Source of the DNA: Erythrobacter sanguineus
GTDB taxonomy: Bacteria; Pseudomonadota; Alphaproteobacteria; Sphingomonadales; Sphingomonadaceae
Direction of reading: 5' to 3'
NCBI RefSeq assembly: GCF_900143235.1
Contig: NZ_FRDF01000002.1
Span: 180,029-244,028, forward strand
DNA: 64,000 nucleotides
The notes under the pieces were generated by a model, which saw only the letters and a program-made list of their open reading frames with translations, did no database searches and was not told where the DNA came from. Of the stretch, positions 1 to 7,808 are shown in pieces. Numbering within the stretch: position 1 is the first letter of the stretch; each line of letters starts with the position of its first letter. Made by a program: the position numbers and the translations under genes.

Positions 1-181
1 GCCCGCTCATCGCGCCGCCGAATTGGGCGATGAGCTGGGGATGATATTGCGCCCCCATCTGCGCTTCCTGCTGGGTGATCGGGGTTGAGGCAGAAGGGAC
101 CGCGGCGCCTGCGCCCATGCATCCGGCCAGCGCCAGCGGCGCGGCCCCGGCTGCGAGGATCGTGCGTACGATTCTTGCCAT
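1..181 (-). CDS. M48-family metalloprotease lipoprotein, N-terminal part only
   Basis: The gene runs off the left edge; only the first 60 residues are present. Reading from the ATG at 181, the sequence has a short basic N-terminus, a hydrophobic stretch and a lipobox ending LALAGC (Cys21), so it should be an outer-membrane or periplasmic lipoprotein. The mature part begins with TPITQQEAQMGAQYHPQL, which resembles the region before the catalytic domain in sphingomonad M48 Zn-dependent proteases. The HEXXH motif itself lies outside the window, so the family call rests on recognition of the N-terminus. It is transcribed in the same direction as accA, 80 bp downstream of it. Confidence 0.6.
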   Translation of the reverse strand, partial: MARIVRTILAAGAAPLALAGCMGAGAAVPSASTPITQQEAQMGAQYHPQLIAQFGGAMSG

Positions 182-261
182 GGCTGTTTCTCCCTGTGAC
201 AAAGCCGTGCCGCCAGCCTATCGGCAAAGCGGCCTTTGGCAAAGCCTTGAAGGAAGGCAGC

Positions 262-1206
262 TTAACCGCCGATGGCGAGAAACCGCTCTTCGCGCTGGCT
301 GATCAACGCTTCACCGCTCTTGCCCGAAAGCAGTTCAAGCTCCTCGTTCAAGGCCTGCCCGAGCAGCCGCGCTGCGGTTTTCGGATCGCGCTGCGCCCCG
401 CCGACCGGCTCCTTGACGATATGATCGATCACATTGCTACGCTTGAGGTGCTGGGCGGTCACTTTCATTGCCTGTGCGGCGTCGGCTGCCTTGTCCGACG
501 TGCGCCACAGGATCGAGGCGCAGCCTTCGGGTGAGATGACCGAATAGACCGCATGTTCCATCATCAGCACCCTGTTGGCGCTGGCCAGCGCCACCGCGCC
601 GCCCGATCCGCCTTCGCCGACGATGGCAGCCACCATCGGCACTTCCAGCGCAAGGCACGCCTCGGTCGAACGGGCGATGGCTTCGGCCTGGCCGCGTTCC
701 TCCGCCTCGATTCCCGGAAACGCGCCAGAGGTATCAACCAGAGTCACCACCGGCAGGCCGAATCGGCCCGCCAGTTCCATCAGCCGGATCGCCTTGCGAT
801 AGCCTTCGGGCTTGCCCATGCCGAAATTGTGCCGGATCCGGCTTTGCGTATCATTGCCCTTCTCGTGCCCGATCAACATCACCCGGCGCCCGTGCAGCCG
901 CGCAAATCCGCCCATAATCGCCTGATCGTCACCATACAGCCGATCCCCGCCCAGCGGGACGAAATCACTGAACGCATGGCTGACATAGTCGCGGAAATGC
1001 GGGCGCTGCGGATGCCGCGCGACCTGGGTCTTCTGCCACGGGGTAAGCGAGGCATAGGTGCTGGCGAGCAGCTCGGCGCTTTTGGCTTCGAGCCGGGCAA
1101 TCTCTTGCTCGACATCGACATCATGCAGCGCGTTGACGTTACGCAGCTGGGCGATGCGTTCTTCGAGCTGGGCGACCGGCTTCTCGAAATCGAGGTAGGA
1201 AATCAT
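262..1206 (-). CDS. accA: Acetyl-CoA carboxylase carboxyltransferase subunit alpha
   Basis: AccA transfers the carboxyl group from carboxybiotin to acetyl-CoA to give malonyl-CoA, the first step of fatty-acid synthesis, in a cytoplasmic complex with AccD. At 314 residues it has the usual family length. It carries the typical start MISYLDFEKPVAQLEERI, the central crotonase-like region with VTLVDTSGAFPGIEAEERGQ and the glycine-rich GEGGSGGAVALA motif. The upstream recombinase gene is on the same strand and ends 9 bp before this start, so the two are probably co-transcribed. Nothing looks damaged. Confidence 0.95.
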   Translation of the reverse strand: MISYLDFEKPVAQLEERIAQLRNVNALHDVDVEQEIARLEAKSAELLASTYASLTPWQKTQVARHPQRPHFRDYVSHAFSDFVPLGGDRLYGDDQAIMGGFARLHGRRVMLIGHEKGNDTQSRIRHNFGMGKPEGYRKAIRLMELAGRFGLPVVTLVDTSGAFPGIEAEERGQAEAIARSTEACLALEVPMVAAIVGEGGSGGAVALASANRVLMMEHAVYSVISPEGCASILWRTSDKAADAAQAMKVTAQHLKRSNVIDHIVKEPVGGAQRDPKTAARLLGQALNEELELLSGKSGEALISQREERFLAIGG

Positions 1207-1215
1207 TGCCCGGCG

Positions 1216-2133
1216 CTAGTCCGATGTTGCGCGTGTGGCAAGTGGAGGCTGGGCAAGTGAGGGCTGGGCAAGCGGATGGCGCGAATTGACCAGCGCGACC
1301 AGCCGGGCCGGCTCGACATGGGTATAGATCTGGGTGGTGGCAATATCGGCATGGCCAAGCAAGGTCTGCAACACCCGCAGGTCTGCGCCGCCTTCAAGCA
1401 GGTGGGTGGCAAAGGCATGGCGCAGCACGTGCGGGCTGATCGTGGCCGGATCAACCCCGGCGCGCGCGGCAAGCGCCTTGATGAGCTGGAACAGCCGCAC
1501 GCGGGTCAACGGCTTGCCCTCCTTCGACGGAAACAGATAGCGCGAGGCCGGAAGACCGGGACGAACCGCGATCCAGCGCGCCAGCGCATCCAGCGCCCGC
1601 GCCCCGACCGGCACCAGCCGGGTCGATCCGCCCTTGCCCGTGATGGTCAGGAACGGGGCATCGCGCGGCACCGCCACCAGCGGCAGGGTAACCAGTTCAC
1701 TCGCTCGCAGGCCCGATCCATACAGCAATTCGATCAGCGCAAGGCTCCGCACGGCGCGCGGTTCCTCGACCACCGCTTCCAGCTCGGCCCGCACGAACAG
1801 CGCGGCGATCTGATCATGGCCCAGCACCCGGGGCAAGGGGCGACGCGTGCGCGGGGCAGGCAGCGCGCCCGAAGGATCGTCGCGCCGCCAGCCTTCATCG
1901 ACAGCAAATCCGAAAAACTGCCGCAACGCCGATGCCTTGCGCGCAACGCTGGCAGGGGCAAGCGCGCCCCAGACCTGCGCGAGGCTGGCGACCGCTTCGC
2001 GCGGGGCGCTGGCGAGATCGCCAATCGCGTCCTCCGCACCGGCCAGATCGCGGCGGTAGGCGGCCAGCGTGTTGGGTGCAGCCCCGCGCTCGGCAGCGAG
2101 CATGGCGAGAAAGGCTTCGGTGGCGGCGGACAT
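1216..2133 (-). CDS. xerD: Site-specific tyrosine recombinase, XerC/XerD type
   Basis: A 305-residue tyrosine recombinase, the standard Xer length. An N-terminal SAM-like DNA-binding domain (about 1-90) precedes the catalytic domain. The catalytic set is complete: Arg143 in [10 protein letters not shown], Lys167 in the GKGG hairpin, His235 and Arg238 in [12 protein letters not shown], His261 in [10 protein letters not shown] and nucleophile Tyr270 in QIYTHV. Xer proteins resolve chromosome dimers at dif. The position next to accA and near aroK/aroB is one I associate with xerD in related genomes, but XerC cannot be excluded from sequence alone. No mobile-element context is seen, so a housekeeping role is likelier than an integrase. 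Confidence 0.85.
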   Translation of the reverse strand: MSAATEAFLAMLAAERGAAPNTLAAYRRDLAGAEDAIGDLASAPREAVASLAQVWGALAPASVARKASALRQFFGFAVDEGWRRDDPSGALPAPRTRRPLPRVLGHDQIAALFVRAELEAVVEEPRAVRSLALIELLYGSGLRASELVTLPLVAVPRDAPFLTITGKGGSTRLVPVGARALDALARWIAVRPGLPASRYLFPSKEGKPLTRVRLFQLIKALAARAGVDPATISPHVLRHAFATHLLEGGADLRVLQTLLGHADIATTQIYTHVEPARLVALVNSRHPLAQPSLAQPPLATRATSD

Positions 2134-2154
2134 GCTCTTCCCCCGCGACAGGCC

Positions 2155-4089
2155 TCAGCCTCTCGCGACCGCCTCTGCGGCGATCATCCGGGCTTCGGCT
2201 TCCAGTCCCACGCGCCGCAGCGCTGCAGTGATGTGGTAGAGATGAAGCGGGGTCATCTGCTGCCAACCCGTTCCCTGCATCCCGAGCCCCGCAAGCAACG
2301 CCACCAGCGCCGGGTTGTTCACCTCGGCTGCACGCGAAATCGCACGGCTCCAGCGGGTCTGACGGGCCAGATCGACCCCGACGCGGTCTGCCAGCGTCCC
2401 GGCATCGCCAGATGACAGCTTGCCCAGCCCGGCCAGCCCCGCCACGAGAAAAGCCGATTTGCGCGCACCAGCGCTTTCATCATCATCGAGAAAAACATCG
2501 ACCCCGCCTTGCCCGACACCGGTACTGCCCGGAGCCGCAAGCGCAATCAACGCCCAGCCGAGCGAACCTTGCTCAACCACCTCGCGCCACGCCAATGCGT
2601 CGCGATCGAGCCCGGCGGTCAGCATTGCCGCGATCAATCCACCCGCCGCCCCGGCATGGGAGGCGTCGGCGGGGATCCGCGCCGCGGCATAGGCGGTGAG
2701 CACCTGCGCGCTGTGACCATCCCCACCGCCGATCGCCTCGCCCGCGTCCCACAACCGCTGCATCGCGGCGATGCGGGCGGCGGGATCGGCGGCAAGATAG
2801 GCCTCGCGCAAGGTGGCCGCATTGGTCGCCGCCTCGCCATTGGCCGCCGGGTCGGCATAGACGGCGCTGTAAAGATCGATCAGCGCCTGCGAGGAGAAAA
2901 TCCCTTCGTGCGCCGCACGTCCGGCATAAGGCGCACGCTGGGCCGCAGGCAACATCGGCAGCAACGCTCCGGCATGGGCGTAATAAGCCCCGCCCGGTGC
3001 CTGAAGCGCGGACTCCAGCAGGGAATCGGGCACCGGCTCTCCAAGGGCCGTCGCCAGCCCAAAGCGCCACGGATTGAGTGCGTCAACGGCGTCCCACTCG
3101 ATCTGCACCGCACGCTGGCCGCGCCCTGCCGCCCCGGCAAAACGCCGCGCGAGCAACACGTCGATGCGCGGTGCGATGCCGCGGAACAGCGCACCGTCAA
3201 GCTGCGAGGCGGCCAGCGCGCTTTCACCAGCGAAGGCGTTGCAGATCGCCTGCATCAGCTGCCACTCCCCATCCTCGCGGGTGGAACCCTGAAGCCGCAC
3301 CGCCGGGCAGGCCCCGGTAATGTCGCCGACCGCAAGATAGGCGTTCAGCGCTTCGGATGTGAGTTCGGCCGACCAATTGGCGGTGTCGATATCCTGCATC
3401 ACGGCGCGCGCAACGGCGTGTTCGCCCAGGCGGTTGAGCAGGCCGACCCGCAGCGCGGCAAATTCGATCGGCTCCATGCCTTGGGGCGCGACCATACGGC
3501 TCGCCAGTGCGCGGCGCAGCAGGATGTGCCCCCAGCGCGACACCATCATCCCCTTGTTGCCCGCCAGCGCTGCACGGACCAAGGTGGCCGGCTGGTTGGC
3601 AAGCGCGCGCGGCGGCAGGCCGCCTTCGTCCACCGCCAGCACGCCGATACGCGTCAAAGCGCGGCGCGCGCCCGGCGGAATATCGAATTTGGGCTTGAGG
3701 CCAAGCAGTTGGTCGAGCTCTTCGGTCGACATGCTTTCCAGCTCTTCAAGGCTGGGCAGACGGGTCAGCTCGTCGCGCGTGATGGAGGGCAAAGGCGGCA
3801 CATCGACAGGTCTGGCAGGAACGGTGCCGGGGAACGGCGCGACCGGGACTGGCCCAACCTCGCCAGGGACCGGACGGACAATCGGCGGCGGGCCTGATGT
3901 CGGCGCGGGCGCGGGCCGCGGCGTCGGGGTGGGCGCAGGGACCGGATCGTCAAACCCCGGGGGCAAAATCGATTCGGGCTTGCTCTGCGCGGTCGCCATT
4001 CCTGCAAGACCCGCCCCGCCAAGCGCGCCGGCACAACCCAGCGCCAGCATGCTGACCGCCAGCATCCGGTATGAAGCCACCGATCTCAT
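2155..4089 (-). CDS. Exported protein of unknown function, 644 aa
   Basis: I do not recognise a named family. The start is fixed at 4089 because that ATG overlaps the TGA of the upstream small gene as ATGA, which implies translational coupling; the open frame extends 70 codons further but is only antisense to nothing conserved. The protein begins with a signal peptide (MRSVASYRMLAVSMLALGC, cleavage probably after GMATAQ), followed by a Pro/Thr-rich linker (PAPTPTPRPAPAPT). The remainder is long, Ala/Leu-rich and helical-looking, as in solenoid/TPR-like proteins. It is likely periplasmic or envelope-associated. It sits between xerD and aroK, on the opposite strand to aroK. Confidence 0.75.
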   Translation of the reverse strand: MRSVASYRMLAVSMLALGCAGALGGAGLAGMATAQSKPESILPPGFDDPVPAPTPTPRPAPAPTSGPPPIVRPVPGEVGPVPVAPFPGTVPARPVDVPPLPSITRDELTRLPSLEELESMSTEELDQLLGLKPKFDIPPGARRALTRIGVLAVDEGGLPPRALANQPATLVRAALAGNKGMMVSRWGHILLRRALASRMVAPQGMEPIEFAALRVGLLNRLGEHAVARAVMQDIDTANWSAELTSEALNAYLAVGDITGACPAVRLQGSTREDGEWQLMQAICNAFAGESALAASQLDGALFRGIAPRIDVLLARRFAGAAGRGQRAVQIEWDAVDALNPWRFGLATALGEPVPDSLLESALQAPGGAYYAHAGALLPMLPAAQRAPYAGRAAHEGIFSSQALIDLYSAVYADPAANGEAATNAATLREAYLAADPAARIAAMQRLWDAGEAIGGGDGHSAQVLTAYAAARIPADASHAGAAGGLIAAMLTAGLDRDALAWREVVEQGSLGWALIALAAPGSTGVGQGGVDVFLDDDESAGARKSAFLVAGLAGLGKLSSGDAGTLADRVGVDLARQTRWSRAISRAAEVNNPALVALLAGLGMQGTGWQQMTPLHLYHITAALRRVGLEAEARMIAAEAVARG

Positions 4090-4292
4090 TGCGAAGCTCC
4101 GGAGGCAGGTCCGGGTAGTTCTACCGGCTCGGCAATCGGGTGAAGCGGTTCTTCGCCTCCGTCGATCCAGGCCAACCCGGCCAGGCCTGCAATCACAGCC
4201 AGCGCCATCGCCAGCCAGCGCAGCCGCGATCGCGGCGCCGGTTCGCGCGAAAGAATCTGCCGTGATGCCAGCCGGCGGGACAGGTTTGCCAT
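4086..4292 (-). CDS. Small single-pass membrane protein, 68 aa
   Basis: A 68-residue protein with a basic N-terminus (MANLSRRLASRQILSREPAPRSR), one transmembrane segment (about residues 26-43, LAMALAVIAGLAGLAW) and a short acidic/Pro-rich tail. By the positive-inside rule the N-terminus is cytoplasmic. The stop overlaps the start of the 644-aa exported protein by ATGA, so the two are coupled and may work together in the envelope. The gene is divergent from aroK, leaving only 38 bp between the two starts for both promoters. No family recognised. Confidence 0.7.
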   Translation of the reverse strand: MANLSRRLASRQILSREPAPRSRLRWLAMALAVIAGLAGLAWIDGGEEPLHPIAEPVELPGPASGASQ

Positions 4293-4330
4293 ATTGCACG
4301 CGCCCTACCCCATCTATAGGCCGTGCGGCA

Positions 4331-4897
4331 ATGTCCGACGAACTTGAATCAACCGATCACGCAATCGCTGCCGTCGCTGCGCGCATCAGCCGTCCCGTGG
4401 TGCTGGTGGGGTTGATGGGCGTCGGCAAGTCGACCGTGGGGCGCAAGCTCGCCCGGATGCTCGAACGCGACTTCGCCGATGCCGACGATGCCATTGCCGA
4501 TGCCGCACAGCTCAGCATCCCCGAAATCTTCGCCCAGTTCGGCGAGCCCTATTTCCGCGACGGCGAACGGCGCGTGATCGCTCGCCTGATCGAGGAAGGC
4601 CACGGCGTGATTGCGACCGGTGGCGGGGCATTCGTGGATGCGTCGACCCGCGCCCTGATCCTTGAACGTGCCATCGCGGTGTGGATCGACTGCGATGTGG
4701 ATATGCTGGTCGAACGCACGGCGCGGCGCAATACGAGGCCGCTGCTGCAGGGCGGCAACCCTCATGAAATCCTCACCCGGCTGGCTGCAGAACGCGCGCC
4801 GTTCTATGCCGAGGCCCCTATCCGCGTGGTAAGCGAGAACGGCCCCCACGCCGACACCGCCCGCACCATCATCAAGGCAATCGACCAATGGCTGTAA
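4331..4897 (+). CDS. aroK: Shikimate kinase
   Basis: Phosphorylates shikimate to shikimate-3-phosphate in the chorismate pathway. It is 188 residues from the ATG at 4331. The P-loop GLMGVGKST is near residue 37, with the shikimate-binding DADDAI and the RDGERRVI and TGGGAF segments following, and the adenine/lid Arg in RRNTRPLL. The open frame upstream of 4331 runs through a divergent gene and is spurious. The last 10 bp overlap the start of aroB, so aroK and aroB are coupled, an arrangement very common in Gram-negative bacteria. Confidence 0.95.
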   Translation: MSDELESTDHAIAAVAARISRPVVLVGLMGVGKSTVGRKLARMLERDFADADDAIADAAQLSIPEIFAQFGEPYFRDGERRVIARLIEEGHGVIATGGGAFVDASTRALILERAIAVWIDCDVDMLVERTARRNTRPLLQGGNPHEILTRLAAERAPFYAEAPIRVVSENGPHADTARTIIKAIDQWL

Positions 4898-6006
4898 TTC
4901 CTGTCGCGCTGGCCGGGCGCGCTTATGAAGTGGTGATCGAGGAGGGACTGCTGGGCCGGTTGGCCAAGGCCGCCGCGCCATTCCTCAAGGCTTATGAGGG
5001 CGGGCGCAAGGTTCCATTTGTTGCCGATGCCAACACCCACCGGCTGTGTCATATGGCGATTAATGACAGTCTCGACGCGGATGGGCTGGCCGCCGAATGG
5101 TTCGTGGTCCAACCGGGTGAGGAGGCAAAAAGCTGGGGTGTGCTCGAACAGCTGACCGACTGGCTGCTGGCATTGGGCGTGACGCGATCGGATCATGTCT
5201 TTGCGCTCGGCGGCGGGGTGGTGGGCGATCTGGTCGGCTTCGCCTGCGCCGTCACCAAGCGCGGCTGCGGCTTCGTGCAGATCCCGACCACGCTGCTGGC
5301 GCAGGTCGATAGCTCGGTCGGCGGGAAAACCGCGATCAACACCGCGGCAGGCAAGAACCTGATCGGAGCATTCCATCAGCCCAGCCTCGTGCTGATCGAT
5401 CCCACGGTGCTGGACACCCTGCCCGAACGCGAAATGCGCGCCGGATATGCCGAGGTGATCAAGTATGGCTTGCTCGGCGATGCGGCGTTTTTTGGCTGGC
5501 TGGAAGCGAACGGCGACAAGGTTCTAGCGCGCGAGCCGACTGCGCTCGAACACGCGATCGCCACCAGCATCGCGATGAAGGCGCAGATCGTCGCCGAGGA
5601 CGAGCGCGAGACGTTGGACCGCCGCGCATTGCTCAATCTGGGGCATACCTTTGGCCATGCGCTGGAGGCGGAGACCGGCTTTTCCGACCGGTTGCTGCAC
5701 GGCGAAGCGGTAGCGCTGGGGATGGTTCTGGCAGCGCGCTATTCGGCGCGGCGCGGCGAAATTTCGTCTGGCGATGCCGAACGAGCCGCGCAGGCGATTG
5801 GCGCTGTCGGCCTACCCGCCAACCTGCCGGCATTGGGGATAACCTGCGATGGCGCTGCGCTGGTCGACCATATGCGACACGACAAGAAGGCCGAAGGCAC
5901 GACCCTGCCGTTCCTGCTACTGCGCGGCATCGGAGAGGCCTATCTCGCCCGCGACGTCGACCTCGCCGACATTGCCGCCTTTCTTGATGGAGAGCTTGCC
6001 GGATGA
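4888..6006 (+). CDS. aroB: 3-dehydroquinate synthase
   Basis: Converts DAHP to 3-dehydroquinate, the first ring of the shikimate pathway, using NAD and a divalent metal. The 372 residues match the family. The NAD-binding glycine motif FALGGGVVGDLVGFA, the substrate loop PTTLLAQVDSSVGGKTAIN, and the metal ligand regions around GYAEVIKYG and LNLGHTFGHALE are all present. It overlaps aroK by 10 bp at its start and the next gene by ATGA at its stop, so the three form one tightly coupled unit. Confidence 0.96.
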   Translation: MAVIPVALAGRAYEVVIEEGLLGRLAKAAAPFLKAYEGGRKVPFVADANTHRLCHMAINDSLDADGLAAEWFVVQPGEEAKSWGVLEQLTDWLLALGVTRSDHVFALGGGVVGDLVGFACAVTKRGCGFVQIPTTLLAQVDSSVGGKTAINTAAGKNLIGAFHQPSLVLIDPTVLDTLPEREMRAGYAEVIKYGLLGDAAFFGWLEANGDKVLAREPTALEHAIATSIAMKAQIVAEDERETLDRRALLNLGHTFGHALEAETGFSDRLLHGEAVALGMVLAARYSARRGEISSGDAERAAQAIGAVGLPANLPALGITCDGAALVDHMRHDKKAEGTTLPFLLLRGIGEAYLARDVDLADIAAFLDGELAG

Positions 6007-6773
6007 CCCGCTTCGTCGATCTCTCGATCCCGATCACCAACGACGTGATCTCCGATCCTGATGTGATGCGCCCCCGCGTCACCTACATGACCCATGAAAA
6101 CACGTGGGAACAGATCGCGATGTTCTTTCCCGGCCTTACCCGCGAAGACCTGCCCGATGGCGAAGGCTGGGCGGTCGAATTCGTCGAATTGTCCACCCAC
6201 AACGGCACCCACATGGACGCGCCGTGGCACTACCATTCGACCACGGATTCTGGCGCGCGCCCTGCCCCCAGCATCGACGAAGCCCCGCTCGACCGGTTCT
6301 TCCGGCCCGGCGTGAAGCTCGATTTCAGCCACCTTCCCCATGGCCACGTGGTCAGCACCGCCGAGGTCGAGGCGGAGCTGGCGCGGATCGGCTACGCGCT
6401 CGAACCGCTTGACATCGTGCTGGTGCAATCAGGCGCGGTCTACGGCACCGAGGGTTTCACCGATCAGGGCGTCGGTCTGGGCGCAGAGGCGACCTTGTGG
6501 CTGACGGAGCGCGGGGTCGAAGTCGTCGGCACCGACGCATGGAGCTGGGACGCGCCCTTCAGTCACACGGCAAAACGCTGGGCCGAACAACGCGATCCTG
6601 CGATCATCTGGGAAGGCCACAAGGCTGGACGCATCCGTCCCTATTACCAGATCGAAAAGCTGTGCAACCTGGACAGCCTGCCGCCCTACGGCTTCATGGT
6701 GAGCTGCTTTCCGGTGAAAATCGAACGCGCCAGCGCTGGCTGGATCCGCGCTGTGGCGGTCCTGGAAAGCTGA
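6003..6773 (+). CDS. Cyclase-family (kynurenine-formamidase-like) hydrolase
   Basis: A 256-residue protein of the cyclase/KynB superfamily, Zn- or Mn-dependent hydrolases acting on amide or ester bonds. The signature is at residues 66-76, HNGTHMDAPWH, which provides His and Asp metal ligands; the TDAWSWD region and the late GHKAGR segment fit the family. The start overlaps the aroB stop by ATGA. Whether it is a true kynurenine formamidase cannot be told: no kynureninase or tryptophan dioxygenase lies nearby, and the pairing with aroKB may only reflect transcription. Its 3' end overlaps the convergent small gene by 80 bp. Confidence 0.8.
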   Translation: MTRFVDLSIPITNDVISDPDVMRPRVTYMTHENTWEQIAMFFPGLTREDLPDGEGWAVEFVELSTHNGTHMDAPWHYHSTTDSGARPAPSIDEAPLDRFFRPGVKLDFSHLPHGHVVSTAEVEAELARIGYALEPLDIVLVQSGAVYGTEGFTDQGVGLGAEATLWLTERGVEVVGTDAWSWDAPFSHTAKRWAEQRDPAIIWEGHKAGRIRPYYQIEKLCNLDSLPPYGFMVSCFPVKIERASAGWIRAVAVLES

Positions 6774-7050
6774 CCCGGTTCAGCCTGCCCAATTTGGCAA
6801 CATTGTCCGGCGATTCCGCCAAACGCGCTCCCCTGATCACGGCTTCTTCCTCCAGCATCTTGTCATGCTCGGCGAACAACCGCTCGATTTCGGCGCGGCG
6901 TTCCAGCAGCATGTAGGCGATGCCCGGAGCCAGACTCTCGCCCTCGCCAATCTGCCCGAGCATCCCGGCAAGGTCGCTCACCGTCGCATCACGGGCGGAC
7001 TTGAAGAAGTTCCCCTTGCGATCAAAGAACCCCGTCCCAGTATGTGCCAT
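6694..7050 (-). CDS. Conserved hypothetical protein, 118 aa
   Basis: Start chosen at the ATG at 7050 because a strong ribosome-binding sequence (GGGAGGG) lies just upstream and the extra codons of the longer frame look random. The N-terminal 80 residues are well-formed: MAHTGTGFFDRKGNFFKS, then a helical stretch with acidic and aromatic residues (MLLERRAEIERLFAEHDKMLEEE), probably a short coiled coil. The C-terminal about 27 residues are read through the 3' end of the convergent cyclase gene and are Ser/Arg/Pro rich, so the natural end may once have been shorter. Function unknown. Confidence 0.6.
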   Translation of the reverse strand: MAHTGTGFFDRKGNFFKSARDATVSDLAGMLGQIGEGESLAPGIAYMLLERRAEIERLFAEHDKMLEEEAVIRGARLAESPDNVAKLGRLNRVSFPGPPQRGSSQRWRVRFSPESSSP

Positions 7051-7331
7051 GATCAAACCCTCCCATTCAGATCCAATCCGCGCGCGGGACATTCCGCGAC
7101 CCGGCAAGGGCTATCATCACTGGGATCGCGGCCATCTGCCAAATCCGCGCCGCCATTTGGGGCCGAGAATCATCATATTGACGAAAATCTACAAGCGATC
7201 CGGCAAGAATATTTCTCGCCACAATGCCTTGATTCCGTGTTGACGCAGCACTGTGTCACGGCTCACTTCTCTCAAGGCACGGCCCGCGCTTGTGAACGGG
7301 CGCTGTGTCGTTTCGTGTTCAGGAGGTCCTC

Positions 7332-7784
7332 ATGAATTTCCCCCATCGCTTCGCCCGTGCCATGCCGTTTCTGCTCGCCATGCCACTGGCCGCTCCCGCC
7401 TTCGCGCAAGGCACCATCGAGGAACTTTCCGCCCCCACGCCGGTCGATTTTGCCGATGTGCGCGAGAAAACCGATGCACTGATCGCAGAGATCATCTCCG
7501 GCAAGGCAGCCGAAGCCTTGCGCGCGGCGCTCAGCGAAAATCCGGTGGTCGCGCAGCAGACCAGCCAGATCAGCCTCGTCGTGAGCCAGAACGAAACCGT
7601 CAGCGCCGAATATGGCAAGGCAGAGCAATGCGTCGGCTGGAAGCAGGATTACATATCAAGCCTGCGGATCATGACCAGTTACATCTGTCAGCACCGCGAC
7701 ATCCTGATCCTGTGGGAGTTTGCCGCGGATCGCCTGCCCAAAGGCTGGACCTATTCCACCATCCGCTTCAACGCCGACTTTTGA
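7332..7784 (+). CDS. Exported hypothetical protein, 150 aa
   Basis: A perfect AGGAGG ribosome-binding site at 7321-7326 sets the start at ATG 7332. The product has a signal peptide (MNFPHRFARAMPFLLAMPLA, cleavage after AFAQ) and a mature domain of about 120 residues with two cysteines (in EQCVGWK and SYICQHR) that could form one disulfide. I recognise no family. It stands alone between the 118-aa hypothetical gene and pccA, with a 280-bp upstream region that holds no visible gene. Confidence 0.75.
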   Translation: MNFPHRFARAMPFLLAMPLAAPAFAQGTIEELSAPTPVDFADVREKTDALIAEIISGKAAEALRAALSENPVVAQQTSQISLVVSQNETVSAEYGKAEQCVGWKQDYISSLRIMTSYICQHRDILILWEFAADRLPKGWTYSTIRFNADF

Positions 7785-7808
7785 TCGCCGCTTGCGCCGG
7801 ACAAGGCG

